Positions 35,535-44,931 are shown, numbered from the stretch's first letter. The stretch is DNA of 64,000 nt from Actinokineospora auranticolor (GCF_002934265.1 NZ_PTIX01000022.1:46486-110485); one strand, 5' to 3'. The notes: generated by a model not told the origin, from the letters alone. Made by a program: numbers and translations.

Positions 35535-35850
35535 GGTGTTTCCTTCGCTCGGGTACTGGTCGTGCGCATGGTTGCCCGGCGGTGCGGTGGTCGACAACGG
35601 TGGTCAACCGAATGCAGGCAGGTATTTCCGCCATCGAGCCAGTGGCCCGGTCCGGTCCGCACCGGACCGGTCATCCTCCAAACCGGACCGGAGTGCGTTG
35701 TCGACCACGGCGGGTGAAGACCCGTGCGGGCACGGTGTGAGGGCTGTGTGAGTTCGGTCATGCCGGTGGTCCGCGCGCTGAGAGGGCGCTGAGAGCGGCC
35801 AGGGGGCTTCGGTAGGGTCGGCCGCGACAAGCGTCTCGGGGGAGGTCGCC
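35535..35850. promoter_or_regulatory. Divergent regulatory region with inverted and 11-bp direct repeats
   Basis: A 316-bp gap upstream of both the secreted protein and the P450. It contains a perfect inverted repeat, CCGGTCCGGT (35647-35656) with ACCGGACCGG (35661-35670), with a further CCGGACCGG at 35683. Closer to the P450, GCGCTGAGAG is repeated with exact 11-bp spacing (35775 and 35786), 17 bp before a -10-like TAGGGT (35813-35818). One-turn spacing of direct repeats is the arrangement bound by SARP or PhoP-type activators. Confidence 0.45.
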
Positions 35851-37131
35851 ATGGGTCTCATTCGGACGGTCGGCGGGAACGTCGCGTCGTGGTTGACGCG
35901 CACGTCGTTGGCCCGCTTCCTGCTGCGCCGGTACGGCAACCGGGTGCTCTCGCTGCTGCCGGAGGCGGCGCTGGTCCCGCTGCGCCGCGACGGCCTGGTG
36001 CCCACCGCCGAGCTCGACCGGATCCGCGAGGAGCGGCCGGTGACCCGGCTGCCCATCCCGTTCGAGGTCAACATCTGGTTGGTGACCGGTCACGCGGAGT
36101 GCAAGCAGGTGCTCGCCGACACCGGGGCGTTCAGCAACGACTACACCCACCTCGGCGAGCTGGTCGGCAGCCGGGACACCACCCCCGGCGGGCTGGGCTT
36201 CGCCGACCCGCCCGACCACACCCGGCTGCGCAAGCTGCTGACGCCCGAGTTCACCGTGCGCCGGATCTCCCGGCTGGCCCCGCGCATCGACGCCATCGTC
36301 GCGGGCTGCCTGGACCGGATGGCCGCCGAGCCCGGCCCGGTCGACCTGGTCGAGCACTTCGCGCTGCCGATCCCGTCGCTGACCATCTGCGAGCTGCTCG
36401 GCGTCCCCTACACCGACCGCGAGGACTTCCAGCGCCTCGCGGTGGCCCGCTTCGACCTCTTCGGCGGCGCGGGCGCCCCGCTCGGCGCCATCTCCGAGTC
36501 GCTGGAGTACCTCAAGGGCGTGGTCAAGGCCCAGCGCGCGGAGCCGGGCGACGGGCTGCTCGGCATGATCATCCGCGAGCACGGCGACGAGGTCGACGAC
36601 CTGGAGCTGGCCGGGCTCGCCGACGGCATCCTGACCGGCGGGTTCGAGACCACCGCCAGCATGCTCGCGCTCGGCGCGCTGATCCTGCTGCGCGACCCCG
36701 ACACCAGCACCCTGGTCCGCGACGACGACGCGGCCACCGGCCCGTTCGTCGAGGAGCTGCTGCGCTACCTCACCGTCGTGCAGGTCGCGTTCCCGCGCTT
36801 CGCCCGGCACGACCTCGACGTCGCCGACACCCGGATCAGCAAGGGCGACCTGGTCGTCTGCTCGCTGAGCGCGGCCAACCGCGACCCGGTGCTCGGCGAC
36901 GACATCACCGACTTCGACCCGCGCCGCGCGCCGACCCAGCACATGGCCTTCGGCTACGGCGCGCACCGCTGCATCGGCGCGGAACTGGCCCGCATGGAGC
37001 TGCGCGCGGCCTACCCGGCGCTGGTCCGGCGCTTCCCGGACCTGCGGTTGGCGACCGCGGAGTCCGCGCTGGACTTCCGCAAGACCTCGATCGTCTACGG
37101 CGTCGAGGCCATCCCGGTCACCACCGGCTGA
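35851..37131 (+). CDS. Cytochrome P450
   Basis: A 426-residue soluble bacterial P450. The I-helix oxygen motif is GGFETT near residue 268, the K-helix ExxR is EELLRY near 305, and the heme loop FGYGAHRCIG places the ligand at Cys374. Such enzymes hydroxylate small molecules with electrons from ferredoxin; no ferredoxin gene is adjacent. GGGGGAGG precedes ATG 35851. Substrate unknown; it need not belong to the 10-24 kb cluster. Confidence 0.9.
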   Translation: MGLIRTVGGNVASWLTRTSLARFLLRRYGNRVLSLLPEAALVPLRRDGLVPTAELDRIREERPVTRLPIPFEVNIWLVTGHAECKQVLADTGAFSNDYTHLGELVGSRDTTPGGLGFADPPDHTRLRKLLTPEFTVRRISRLAPRIDAIVAGCLDRMAAEPGPVDLVEHFALPIPSLTICELLGVPYTDREDFQRLAVARFDLFGGAGAPLGAISESLEYLKGVVKAQRAEPGDGLLGMIIREHGDEVDDLELAGLADGILTGGFETTASMLALGALILLRDPDTSTLVRDDDAATGPFVEELLRYLTVVQVAFPRFARHDLDVADTRISKGDLVVCSLSAANRDPVLGDDITDFDPRRAPTQHMAFGYGAHRCIGAELARMELRAAYPALVRRFPDLRLATAESALDFRKTSIVYGVEAIPVTTG

Positions 37132-37360
37132 GCGCGCGTCCGACCCGATCGGGCGGGGCCGGGAACTCCGCCGCCCCCGCGGCCGACCCTCTGCACAGGT
37201 CACACCGAGCCGGTCCGTGCGCGCCCACCCACCGGCCCGGTGTCACCACACCAGCGCCCGACTACAAGCCGGTCTCACATTCGGTCGGCTACGCTCCGGT
37301 CCCCCGTGTGCACCGGTCCCCGTCCCGGTTCCGGTGGACAAGCCGAGAGAGGTCCCCCTG

Positions 37361-37957
37361 ATGTCCCTGCGCCGTGTCCTAGCCGCCCTGCTCGTCGCGG
37401 GCGCCACCCTGGTGGGCACCGCCCTGCCCGCGTCCGCGCACACCGAGCTGGAGTCCAGCAACCCCGCCAAGGGGGCCACGGTGTCCGCGCTGCCCGCGAC
37501 CGTGGAGCTCACCTTCACCGAGGCGGTCACCATCGACCCCAAGGCCGACTCCGTCGCGGTCACCGGGCCGGAGGCGGTCCGCTGGACGGTCGGGAAGCCG
37601 GTCGCGGCGGGTCGCGTGGTCACGGTCCCGGTCACGCCGGTGGGTCCGGCGGGCGCGTACAAGATCGAGTACCGGGTCACCTCGGACGACGGCCACGCGG
37701 TCGGCGGCGCGGTCGAGTTCACCATGTCCGTCGCGGGTGCCCCGCCGGAGCCGACCAGCCCGCCCGCGGCCCCGGAGGTGACCGCGCCCGCGGCCGAGCA
37801 GGCGGCGACCGCGCCCGCCCCGTCCTCGGCGCCCGCCGCGCAGGCCGCGGAGACCGGCATGCCCAAGTGGGTGTGGTTCGTCCTGGGGCTCGTCGCCTTC
37901 GCGGTGGTCATCGCGCTGGTGTTCTTCGGCCTGCGCAAGTCGAACAACACCGACTGA
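37361..37957 (+). CDS. CopC-domain secreted/membrane-anchored protein
   Basis: A 198-residue protein: signal peptide (MSLRRVLAALLVAGATL, ending ASA), then a CopC domain starting with the copper-binding His after cleavage (HTELESSNPAKGATV) and containing DDGHAVGG near residue 115. A Pro/Ala-rich linker (about 130-165) leads to a C-terminal membrane helix (WVWFVLGLVAFAVVIALVFF) and a short charged tail. Predicted periplasm-side copper binding. No CopD partner is adjacent. ATG 37361 follows GAGAGAGG. Confidence 0.83.
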   Translation: MSLRRVLAALLVAGATLVGTALPASAHTELESSNPAKGATVSALPATVELTFTEAVTIDPKADSVAVTGPEAVRWTVGKPVAAGRVVTVPVTPVGPAGAYKIEYRVTSDDGHAVGGAVEFTMSVAGAPPEPTSPPAAPEVTAPAAEQAATAPAPSSAPAAQAAETGMPKWVWFVLGLVAFAVVIALVFFGLRKSNNTD

Positions 37958-38101
37958 CCGATCCCGGGGACCCGGCCCCGTTCGGGCACCGGCAAAGAAA
38001 CGTTGAGCTGAACCGGCCATGAACGGCTGGCGCTTACCCCTGTCCCGGTCCCGCGCCGTCACTACGCTGGCGGCCTGATCGGGCGCGCAGGGGAGGGTGT
38101 C

Positions 38102-39799
38102 GTGACCGAGATCCGGGACGCGCTGCGGGCGGTGCTCGACTTCCTCGGGGCCGGGAACCTGGTGCTGGGGATCGTGCTGCTGATCGCGACCCCGTTCGTC
38201 GACCGGTTCCTGATCCGCCGCAAGCGGGTCAGCTACCGCGTGCACTACAACTCCAAGATCGGCCTCGGGCCGGAGCGGTTGGCCGACGAGCAGGGCGCCC
38301 AGTCCGGTCAACCGGGCCAGTTCGGCACCCTCGCGCGGTTGATGGACCGGTTGAGCATCGTGGTCATCCGGATCCGCAACACCGGTGGCTACGACATCAG
38401 CGCCGACGACTTCGAGAAGCCGCTCACCTTCACCTTCGGCAAGCGGGTGGTCTGGAACGCGCGGATCTCCGAGGCCGGGTCCGACGAGGTCCGCGAGCAA
38501 CTGCGCGAGGGCCTGCGGTTCTTCCGCCACGACAGCGGCACCGCGGGCGCCGCGCGCGAGGAGCGGGACAACAACCTCGGCACCGTGCGGGACAAGATGA
38601 CCCAGCGGATGGTCCGCTGGATCGGCGGCCAGGCCCCCGCGCCGCGCGAGCCCGAGGCCGAACCGCGGTGGCACGGCGTGCGGCTGGAACGCCTCTCGCT
38701 GCACCGCAAGCAGAAGTTCAAGCTGGTGGTGGTGCTGGAGGAGCCCGAGGACAACCCGACCGGCGACACCAGCAAGGAGATCGCCGCCTCGGGCAAGCTG
38801 GCCGACAACGGCATCATCAAGGACGAGAAGAGCCCCCGCCGGATCACCCTGGCGCGGCTGACCGGCATCGGCGCCCTGGTGCTGACCGTGTTCTTGATGG
38901 CCAGCCTGCTGCTGGCCTCACCGCCGGTCGGCGACGACTGCGTGTCCGGCGAGGTGTCCGTCGAGGGGTCGAGCGTGTTCATCCCGACCATGGGCCTGAT
39001 CGCCGGGGACTACACGGCGCGCTGCGGCGACACCAAGATCACGACGACGTCCAGCGGCAGCATCGGCGGCGCCCGGGACCTGGCCGCGCTCGAACCGGAC
39101 CAGGCGCGCACGCACGGCGCCCTCTCGGACGGCCGCTACTCCGGCACGCACCCGCAACTGCGGTCCCAGCAGCTGGCCATCGTGCTGTACCACGTCGTGG
39201 TCAACAAGGACGTCCCCGTGGACAACCTGCCCACCAGCACCCTCAAGCAGATCTTCGACGGCACCATCACCGACTGGCAGCAGCTCGACCCGGACGGACC
39301 CTCCCGGCCCATCCGCATCGTGGGGCGCGGCTCGGACTCGGGCACCCGCCAGCTGTTCGAGGGCAGCGTCCTGGGCCGCGCCGAACCGGCCCTGTCCTCC
39401 AACGACTGCCAGACCAAGGACCGCGACCCGTCCGCGAAGGTCGTCCGGTGCGAACTCCGGTCGAACAAGGACATCGCCAACACCGTCATGGACACCCCCG
39501 GCGCCATCGGCTACGCGGACGCGCCGACGGTGGCCGAGGTCCGCAAGCGGGGCTCGCTCAAGGCGCTGACCCTCAACGGCAAGGTCTTCGACTCGGTCGG
39601 CGTCTCGGACACCGGCTACCCGTTCTGGACGGTCGAGTACCTCTACACCAAGGGTGAACCGGCCAAGGACACCGCGCTCGGCGCCTTCGCGGAGTACCTG
39701 CACGACAACTCCACCGCGCGGCTGCGGCTCAAGGACGCGGGCTTCATCCCGTGCACCACACCGGAAGGTGCCCCGGTGGCCCTGTGCAACACGAGGTGA
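38102..39799 (+). CDS. Membrane protein with C-terminal PstS-like substrate-binding domain
   Basis: A 565-residue protein. An N-terminal helix (about 14-32) is followed by a cytoplasmic-type region (35-250), a second membrane helix (LTGIGALVLTVFLMASLLLA, about 255-278) and an extracytoplasmic phosphate-binding-like domain (290-560) with GSSVFIPTMGLIAGDYT, SGSIGGARDLA, LYHVVVNKDVPVDNL and GRGSDSGTRQLFEG. The latter motif is typical of PstS-type anion-binding proteins. No permease genes are adjacent, so a sensor or binding role rather than transport is plausible. Start GTG 38102. Its stop abuts the convergent KAP gene. Confidence 0.75.
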   Translation: MTEIRDALRAVLDFLGAGNLVLGIVLLIATPFVDRFLIRRKRVSYRVHYNSKIGLGPERLADEQGAQSGQPGQFGTLARLMDRLSIVVIRIRNTGGYDISADDFEKPLTFTFGKRVVWNARISEAGSDEVREQLREGLRFFRHDSGTAGAAREERDNNLGTVRDKMTQRMVRWIGGQAPAPREPEAEPRWHGVRLERLSLHRKQKFKLVVVLEEPEDNPTGDTSKEIAASGKLADNGIIKDEKSPRRITLARLTGIGALVLTVFLMASLLLASPPVGDDCVSGEVSVEGSSVFIPTMGLIAGDYTARCGDTKITTTSSGSIGGARDLAALEPDQARTHGALSDGRYSGTHPQLRSQQLAIVLYHVVVNKDVPVDNLPTSTLKQIFDGTITDWQQLDPDGPSRPIRIVGRGSDSGTRQLFEGSVLGRAEPALSSNDCQTKDRDPSAKVVRCELRSNKDIANTVMDTPGAIGYADAPTVAEVRKRGSLKALTLNGKVFDSVGVSDTGYPFWTVEYLYTKGEPAKDTALGAFAEYLHDNSTARLRLKDAGFIPCTTPEGAPVALCNTR

Positions 39800-42553
39800 C
39801 TACGGGTTCCCCACGCAGGCGCGGATCTCGGCCGCGCCCAGCGCACCCCACCGCTGCGATCCCACCAACGCCACCACGCCCGGCTCGCTGAAGACGGCGC
39901 GCAACTCCTCGGGGACGTCCTCGGGGTTCGCGCCGACCTTCTCCACCGCGTCCGGGCACCGCCGCAGGTGCTCGGCCAGGCCCGGCCAGCGGGTTTCGAG
40001 GATCGTCCACAGGGCCAGGGTTTCCACGGGGACCGCACTGCCTTCCAGGGTGCGGACCGCGCGGAGCGCGCTGTAGGTGTTCACGAACCGCTTCATCGCG
40101 CGTGGGTTGGCGGGGAGCAGCCCGGCGAACCGCTGGAGGCTGTGCTCGGTCGCGGCGACGGCCTCGGGGGAGGAGAGCCGCCGCAGCGCGTCCTCCGCCA
40201 CGAGGCCCCGGACTTCCGGGCTCGCGGACGACAGCGCGGAGACCACGTCGTCCTCGGTCACGGTCTGGTTCAGCGACGCCCGGACCCGCTGTTCCTCGGC
40301 GCGCACGGCGGCGTCCACGCCCGAGGCGCCGCGCAGCAGGCGGCGCAGGAATCCTTCGCGTTGCGGCCGGTCCGCCGCGGGGAGTGGTACTCGGAGCTGG
40401 AAGAACTTGTCCAGGAAGAGGTAGCCCAGCGGGCGGCCGGGTTCGGCGACCTGGGTGCTGAACCGCTCGTAGGCCTGTTCGTAGGCGACGCGCAGCCAGG
40501 CGCCGTCGGCCGACACGATGAAGTGGATGTTCGGCGGGCCGGTGTCGCGGATCAGGGTCTGGACGCTGTCGAGCAGTTCGACGACGTAGTTCTCCTTGCA
40601 GCGGTCGAGGTCGTCGATGAGGAACACCACCGGCCGCTTGGAGCGGGCCATCAACCAGCCGAAGTGCCGGTCGACCTCCAGCATCGGGTTCGTGTTGGAC
40701 TGCTCGAACAACCGCGCCCCGCGCGCCGAGTCCCACAGCAGGAACCGGCTGGCGACAAGGGCTCCGGCCCAGAGGGTGCTGAGCCCGACGAGGCCGCCGG
40801 TGATGGTCTTGACGATCTCGGTGGCGCCCTTGAAGTCGGTGAACCACCACAGCACACCACCTGCCACAGCCAGCAGCACGGTGAAGGCCAGGACGACCGG
40901 GGCCCCGACTCGCCGCAGCCGCGCGAGGGATTCGGTGATCCGCAGCCATACCCGTCCCGGCCATTTGCGCTGCTTGCGCACCGCTGTTCGCAACGAGGTC
41001 AGCAGTGCCCACCAGGCGGGCCCGACTCCGGCTTCCCGCCAGGCGTCGAACGGCACGGTGGTGAAGTCCTGATCGAGGTCTTTCCGGAGGAACCCGAGCA
41101 GCGTGCTCTTCCCGGCGCCCCAAGGGGCATCGATGTGCACGAGGAACGAACTCCCCGGCTCCCGCTCGTCAACCCGCCGCAACCGCTGCGCCACCACGCG
41201 AGCCAACGGCTTGCGCTGCAACCAGTCCTCGTCGGCGGGCGCGTCCCCGACCCACTCGACGTGGTCGGTCTGCGGACGCGACCAGATCCGCACCTCCCCG
41301 TCCTCGCTGCCACTGGCGACGAACAGGTCCCCGTACAGCTCGCCGAGCGCCACCCCGCGCACGGCGCCGGTGTGCCCGGTCAGCCGGTGGATGTGGTTGG
41401 TGTCGGTCTCCCAGAGCCACACCGTTCCCCGCTCGTCCCCCACGGCCACGCTCCGGCCAGCGATCGCGACCGACTCGACCGGCGCCTCGAACCGCCAGGA
41501 GGTCAACGCGTGCCAGGTTCGCTGATCACGAGTCTCGACGGTGCCGTCGTCGTGGCCGACGACGACGGTGGTTCCGGAGCGCGCGATCGCGGTCGGCGTG
41601 GCTGGAGTGGCGAGCGCCAGCACCTCATTGGGCCGCCACGCGCGCAAAGTCCGGTCGGACAAGAAGAGCACATCATGCTTGCCCGCGAAGGCGATCGCCG
41701 TGACGAAGTCGTCGCTCAGCGCGCGGACGGGCTTCGAGTCGCCCGGTGACCAGAGCACTACCTGGTTGTCATCACCACCGCTGGCGACTTGACCGCCGGA
41801 CTTGACCGCCACCGCGTTCACGATGCCGTCGTGCTGGTACAGGGCCTTGGGCGCATCCGGCAGCACGCACTGCCGCACGGAACCGTCCTGACCACCGCTG
41901 TACAGCACCTCGGGGCGGTCCGGATCGACGGCGATCGACCACACCGCCCCGACCGAGCCGGTAGTCCGGTGGTGCAGCGGTCCCTCGACCTGCCAACCGT
42001 GGATCTCGCCGTCCTCGGCTCCCGCGAAGACCGCGACCTGCCCCTCCAGTGCCCCGATGGCCACCGACGTCACCGGGGCGCCCACCAGGTGCGCCCGGGT
42101 GGCGCTGTAGGACGACTCGGCCAGGACCCGGGGCGCCTTCGCGGGTTCGAAGGCGACATCCAGGGCCGCGATCGCCGCGCCCACTTCGTTGGCGGGTAGC
42201 ACGACCACCTGGGTCAGCCAGGAATGCGAGGCCGATCGCACGTCCGCGAGCTCGATGTCCTCGCCGAGCAAGGCCACGACCGGGAAGCCGGGCAGTGCGC
42301 GTCCGCGCAGTTCCGAGAGTTCGCGGGCGGTCGCAAGCGAGCGGAGTGAGCCGGGGGTCACGATCACGACGGCGCCGTCGGCGTTCGCCATCATGGCTCG
42401 CAGCGCCGCTTCGAGGTTCCCGCTCGGGGTCGCGCTGTCCTCCAGCACCTCGTACCCGGCGCCGAGCAGAGCAGACCTCAGCGGCGCCAGGACGCCGGCG
42501 CCGCTGAGACCGTGGCTGATGTAGATGCGTTTCGGAGGTTCCGCCGCCGCCAT
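39800..42553 (-). CDS. TIR-WD40-KAP P-loop NTPase, candidate defence/signalling protein
   Basis: A 917-residue multidomain protein. Residues about 8-135 resemble a TIR domain (RIYISHGLSGAG, then VVIVTPGSL and a candidate catalytic Glu78 in TARELSEL). Residues about 155-440 form WD40-like repeats (for example SGGQDGSVRQCVL, ASGSEDGEVRIWSR). Residues 460-900 are a KAP family P-loop NTPase with Walker A APWGAGKST near 480, two membrane helices (about 545-595) inserted before Walker B VVFLIDDLDRC near 643. KAP NTPases are membrane-associated STAND-like ATPases. The combination suggests a sensor (WD40), switch (KAP) and effector (TIR). No partner gene is adjacent. Confidence 0.8.
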   Translation of the reverse strand: MAAAEPPKRIYISHGLSGAGVLAPLRSALLGAGYEVLEDSATPSGNLEAALRAMMANADGAVVIVTPGSLRSLATARELSELRGRALPGFPVVALLGEDIELADVRSASHSWLTQVVVLPANEVGAAIAALDVAFEPAKAPRVLAESSYSATRAHLVGAPVTSVAIGALEGQVAVFAGAEDGEIHGWQVEGPLHHRTTGSVGAVWSIAVDPDRPEVLYSGGQDGSVRQCVLPDAPKALYQHDGIVNAVAVKSGGQVASGGDDNQVVLWSPGDSKPVRALSDDFVTAIAFAGKHDVLFLSDRTLRAWRPNEVLALATPATPTAIARSGTTVVVGHDDGTVETRDQRTWHALTSWRFEAPVESVAIAGRSVAVGDERGTVWLWETDTNHIHRLTGHTGAVRGVALGELYGDLFVASGSEDGEVRIWSRPQTDHVEWVGDAPADEDWLQRKPLARVVAQRLRRVDEREPGSSFLVHIDAPWGAGKSTLLGFLRKDLDQDFTTVPFDAWREAGVGPAWWALLTSLRTAVRKQRKWPGRVWLRITESLARLRRVGAPVVLAFTVLLAVAGGVLWWFTDFKGATEIVKTITGGLVGLSTLWAGALVASRFLLWDSARGARLFEQSNTNPMLEVDRHFGWLMARSKRPVVFLIDDLDRCKENYVVELLDSVQTLIRDTGPPNIHFIVSADGAWLRVAYEQAYERFSTQVAEPGRPLGYLFLDKFFQLRVPLPAADRPQREGFLRRLLRGASGVDAAVRAEEQRVRASLNQTVTEDDVVSALSSASPEVRGLVAEDALRRLSSPEAVAATEHSLQRFAGLLPANPRAMKRFVNTYSALRAVRTLEGSAVPVETLALWTILETRWPGLAEHLRRCPDAVEKVGANPEDVPEELRAVFSEPGVVALVGSQRWGALGAAEIRACVGNP

Positions 42554-42574
42554 GCGGCGAGGTTACCGGCGGTG

Positions 42575-43492
42575 TCAGCCGAAGAAGACCGAGGTCGCCA
42601 GGTTGTCGAACTGCACCTTCGCCAGGTCCGGCACGTCTCCGTCGACCACGACCGACTTGCCCTTGCAGTCCTTCTCCGACCACAGCTTCAGCGACCCCAG
42701 CGCCGAGAGGGACGACGCCGTGCGCGGGCGGGCCAGGTTCTTGCAGCCCGGGCCCGCCGTGCCCTCGGCGGCGCCGTTCTCGCTGAACCGGGGCTCGTCG
42801 AACAGCACCACACTGGTCGCCTTCCGGCCGCTGTCCGGGGCGGGCGCGGGCTCCTGCGCGGGGCCGCCCGCCTTCTCGCCGTCGGGCGTGACGCCGAACC
42901 AGGTGCCGCCGACGCCCTGCCCGAGGGTGTCGCCCGCCTTGGTGTCCTTGGCGAACCGGTAGACCGGCCAGCCCTTGATGGTGACCTGGCGGCTGCCGTC
43001 GTCGCGGGTCACGAAGCCGACGGCCGACTTCGGCACGCCCGCGACGAACACCTTGGCGCCCTTGGCCACGGTGACCGGCGGCCAGGTCTTCGCGCAGTCG
43101 CCGGCGCAGTTCGACTTCGACGGGCTCGCGGTGTCCTTGTCGAACCGGTACAGCGTCAGGCCCGCGCCGTTGACCACCACCGGGTCCAGTTCGCCCGCCC
43201 GGCTCGCGCGCAGCTGCACCCACTTGCGCGAAGTCTCCGCCGGGGCGGAGTTGGCGCTGCCGTCCGCGCCGGTGGCCCAGTCGCCGGTGCCCTGGGCGGC
43301 GCCGTTCGCGCGGGCCGTGCCCGCGACGAACGACACGTCGTCCGGCAGCTCCGCGTCGGCCCGCGGCGCCGCGGCGGCGGGCGCGGGCTGGTTGTCCACA
43401 GTGGACGAAGCGGCGGGCCCGCCGCAGGCGGACAGGGCGAAGGCCCCGGCGGCGACGAGGGCGGCGGCGGACAGGACGTGCTCGCGGTTCAT
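42575..43492 (-). CDS. Lipoprotein with two secreted-repeat (Lipoprotein_15) units and a crystallin-like C-terminus
   Basis: A 305-residue lipoprotein: signal ending LSAC (Cys23). Two COG4315-type repeats follow, the first with GLTLYRFDKDTASPSKSNC near residue 108 and the second with WPVYRFAKDTKAGD near 175. The C-terminal 80 residues (SVVLFDEPRFSENG ... LKLWSEKDCKGKSVVV) have a beta/gamma-crystallin look. The function of the secreted repeat is unknown. ATG 43492. Confidence 0.78.
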   Translation of the reverse strand: MNREHVLSAAALVAAGAFALSACGGPAASSTVDNQPAPAAAAPRADAELPDDVSFVAGTARANGAAQGTGDWATGADGSANSAPAETSRKWVQLRASRAGELDPVVVNGAGLTLYRFDKDTASPSKSNCAGDCAKTWPPVTVAKGAKVFVAGVPKSAVGFVTRDDGSRQVTIKGWPVYRFAKDTKAGDTLGQGVGGTWFGVTPDGEKAGGPAQEPAPAPDSGRKATSVVLFDEPRFSENGAAEGTAGPGCKNLARPRTASSLSALGSLKLWSEKDCKGKSVVVDGDVPDLAKVQFDNLATSVFFG

Positions 43493-43975
43493 CTGACTCC
43501 CCGATCTGGCGGCTGGCCCCGGGCTCCCGGCCGGGGCGGATTCAGCAGTGACACGAGCCGTGCGCGGGGTCGGTTCACCCGGGATCGGGACCGGGCGGTC
43601 CGGCTGTGCAGTCGCCCGCCGCGGACGTCATTCGGCCGGTGGACCCCGGGGCAGACGCAGGCGGTCACTCTCCGCTATGCCGTAGTCACATCACCGTGTG
43701 TGACACCCGGTGTGGCGTTCGGTGCATCCTCACTCGGGCGCGAAGCGGTGACGAGCAACGACCTTGGCCAAGATCGTGTTACTTGATCATTCAATGTGTA
43801 CGACGTACGGGTGAATCTTGGTTGTGAGTCAGTTGTCTTTGGCTACGACCGGTAACTGATGTTATGGGTCGGTGCGATGGACGAGGCAACAGTGCCCACC
43901 GTGGGACCAGCGAGCGTCCGGACCGCACGCGCTCGCCCCCCACCTGGGCTCCACTGCGGAAGAATCGACATCGCC
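43493..43975. other. Gene-free region with relatively low GC
   Basis: 483 bp between a lipoprotein gene and a small membrane gene. A hyphenated inverted repeat GTCACA-N8-TGTGAC lies at 43685-43704. Around 43780-43860 the GC content drops; a possible rightward promoter is TTGTGA (near 43823) with TACGAC 16 bp on. No coding frame stands out. Confidence 0.4.
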
Positions 43976-44242
43976 ATGACTTTGCTGTGGATCATCGGCT
44001 CGGTCGCCGTGCTCGCCATCGTGGTGTGGCGGCTGCGCACCGCCTCCGGTCTGGTCGACCGCATCCTCGTCGAGGAGCGCGCGGGCGCCGAGCGCGACGC
44101 GCGCCGCGAGGCGGAGCGGGACACCGCGACCCCCGCCGTCCCCGCGCAGGCGACCGCTCAGGTCACCCAGTGGCCGCACCCGCCGCGGCACGCGCTGTCC
44201 CGCCGCCGCGCGGGCACCCACGACCACCGCCTCGCGGGCTGA
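43976..44242 (+). CDS. Small single-pass membrane protein
   Basis: An 88-residue protein: one N-terminal membrane helix (MTLLWIIGSVAVLAIVVW) followed by a highly charged Arg/Glu-rich helix (about 30-50) and a Pro/His/Arg-rich tail. I chose ATG 43976, preceded by a modest purine run; in-frame ATGs at 43859 and 43877 would bury the helix. No family recognised. Confidence 0.55.
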   Translation: MTLLWIIGSVAVLAIVVWRLRTASGLVDRILVEERAGAERDARREAERDTATPAVPAQATAQVTQWPHPPRHALSRRRAGTHDHRLAG

Positions 44243-44280
44243 GCCCCGCGGCCACCCGGCGGGGCCCGGGCGGACGCGGA

Positions 44281-44312
44281 CGAGCCCGACCGGACGACAC
44301 CGGTCGGGCTCG
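44281..44312 (+). terminator. Hairpin terminator after the small membrane gene
   Basis: CGAGCCCGACCGG (44281-44293) pairs perfectly with its complement at 44300-44312 over a 6-nt loop, 38 bp after the stop of the small membrane gene. Confidence 0.7.
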
Positions 44313-44433
44313 AGTGGGAAGTGCGGTTGTGACCAGTCGACCCGGACCCGGGTTGCGGCACCGGGGTGCCGGGTCGACGCGGAGCGGGGAACCGGGCGCG
44401 GTGGGCGCCGCCGCCCGTACCCCGGGCCGGGCT

Positions 44434-44469
44434 CGTCCCTCCGGTCGGTGGGCGCCGACCGGAGGGACG
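44434..44469 (-). terminator. Hairpin terminator after the SnoaL-like gene
   Basis: A perfect 15-bp stem (CGTCCCTCCGGTCGG, 44434-44448, with 44455-44469) and 6-nt loop lie 6 bp beyond the stop of the leftward SnoaL-like gene. Confidence 0.7.
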
Positions 44470-44475
44470 GCAGTT

Positions 44476-44931
44476 CTAGTACGGGTCGCCGAGGGCGGCG
44501 CGCAGGGCCGCGCTGTCGACCCAACCCAGGTGCGCGCAGGCCCGCGCGCCCCGGAAGGACCACAGGTGGTGCTGGCGCCACGTCGCCCGGCGGCCCTGCC
44601 GCTGGCTGGGCGCCAGGTTCGACCCGACGTACGTGCCGGACACTTCCAGCCGGGTCTCCACGGTGTCGGGACCGGTGCGCCGCGCGCTGACAATGCGCGC
44701 GTAGATATCGGGCATCGCGCGCCGCGCGGCGGCGACCGAAAAGCGCAGACCGGCTATTCCGTCGTCAAATACTCGGACGTCGGACAGATCCCGGATATCG
44801 GGATGGGCGAAGGAGTCGAGAACGGCGTAATCGCCCTCGTTGAGCGTTTCGCGAACGAACGCGATCGCGATTTCCACCTGGTCGTCCGCGCTGGTGGCCA
44901 CCTCGGGCGCGCGGAGGAGCACGTCGGTCAT
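44476..44931 (-). CDS. SnoaL/NTF2-like family protein
   Basis: A 151-residue protein with the SnoaL-like cone fold pattern: FVRETLNEGDYAVLDSFAHP near residue 25, a central RRAMPDIYARIVSARR and WRQHHLWSFRGARACAHLG near the C-terminus. Family members include polyketide cyclases and unspecific small-molecule binders; catalytic identity cannot be told. ATG 44931 overlaps the stop of the thioesterase gene by four bases, so they form an operon. Confidence 0.72.
   Translation of the reverse strand: MTDVLLRAPEVATSADDQVEIAIAFVRETLNEGDYAVLDSFAHPDIRDLSDVRVFDDGIAGLRFSVAAARRAMPDIYARIVSARRTGPDTVETRLEVSGTYVGSNLAPSQRQGRRATWRQHHLWSFRGARACAHLGWVDSAALRAALGDPY

Noticed and set aside
43685..43704. CRP/GlxR binding site
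   Set aside because: The half sites are GTCACA and TGTGAC, the reverse of the TGTGA-N6-TCACA order expected for CRP-type proteins.
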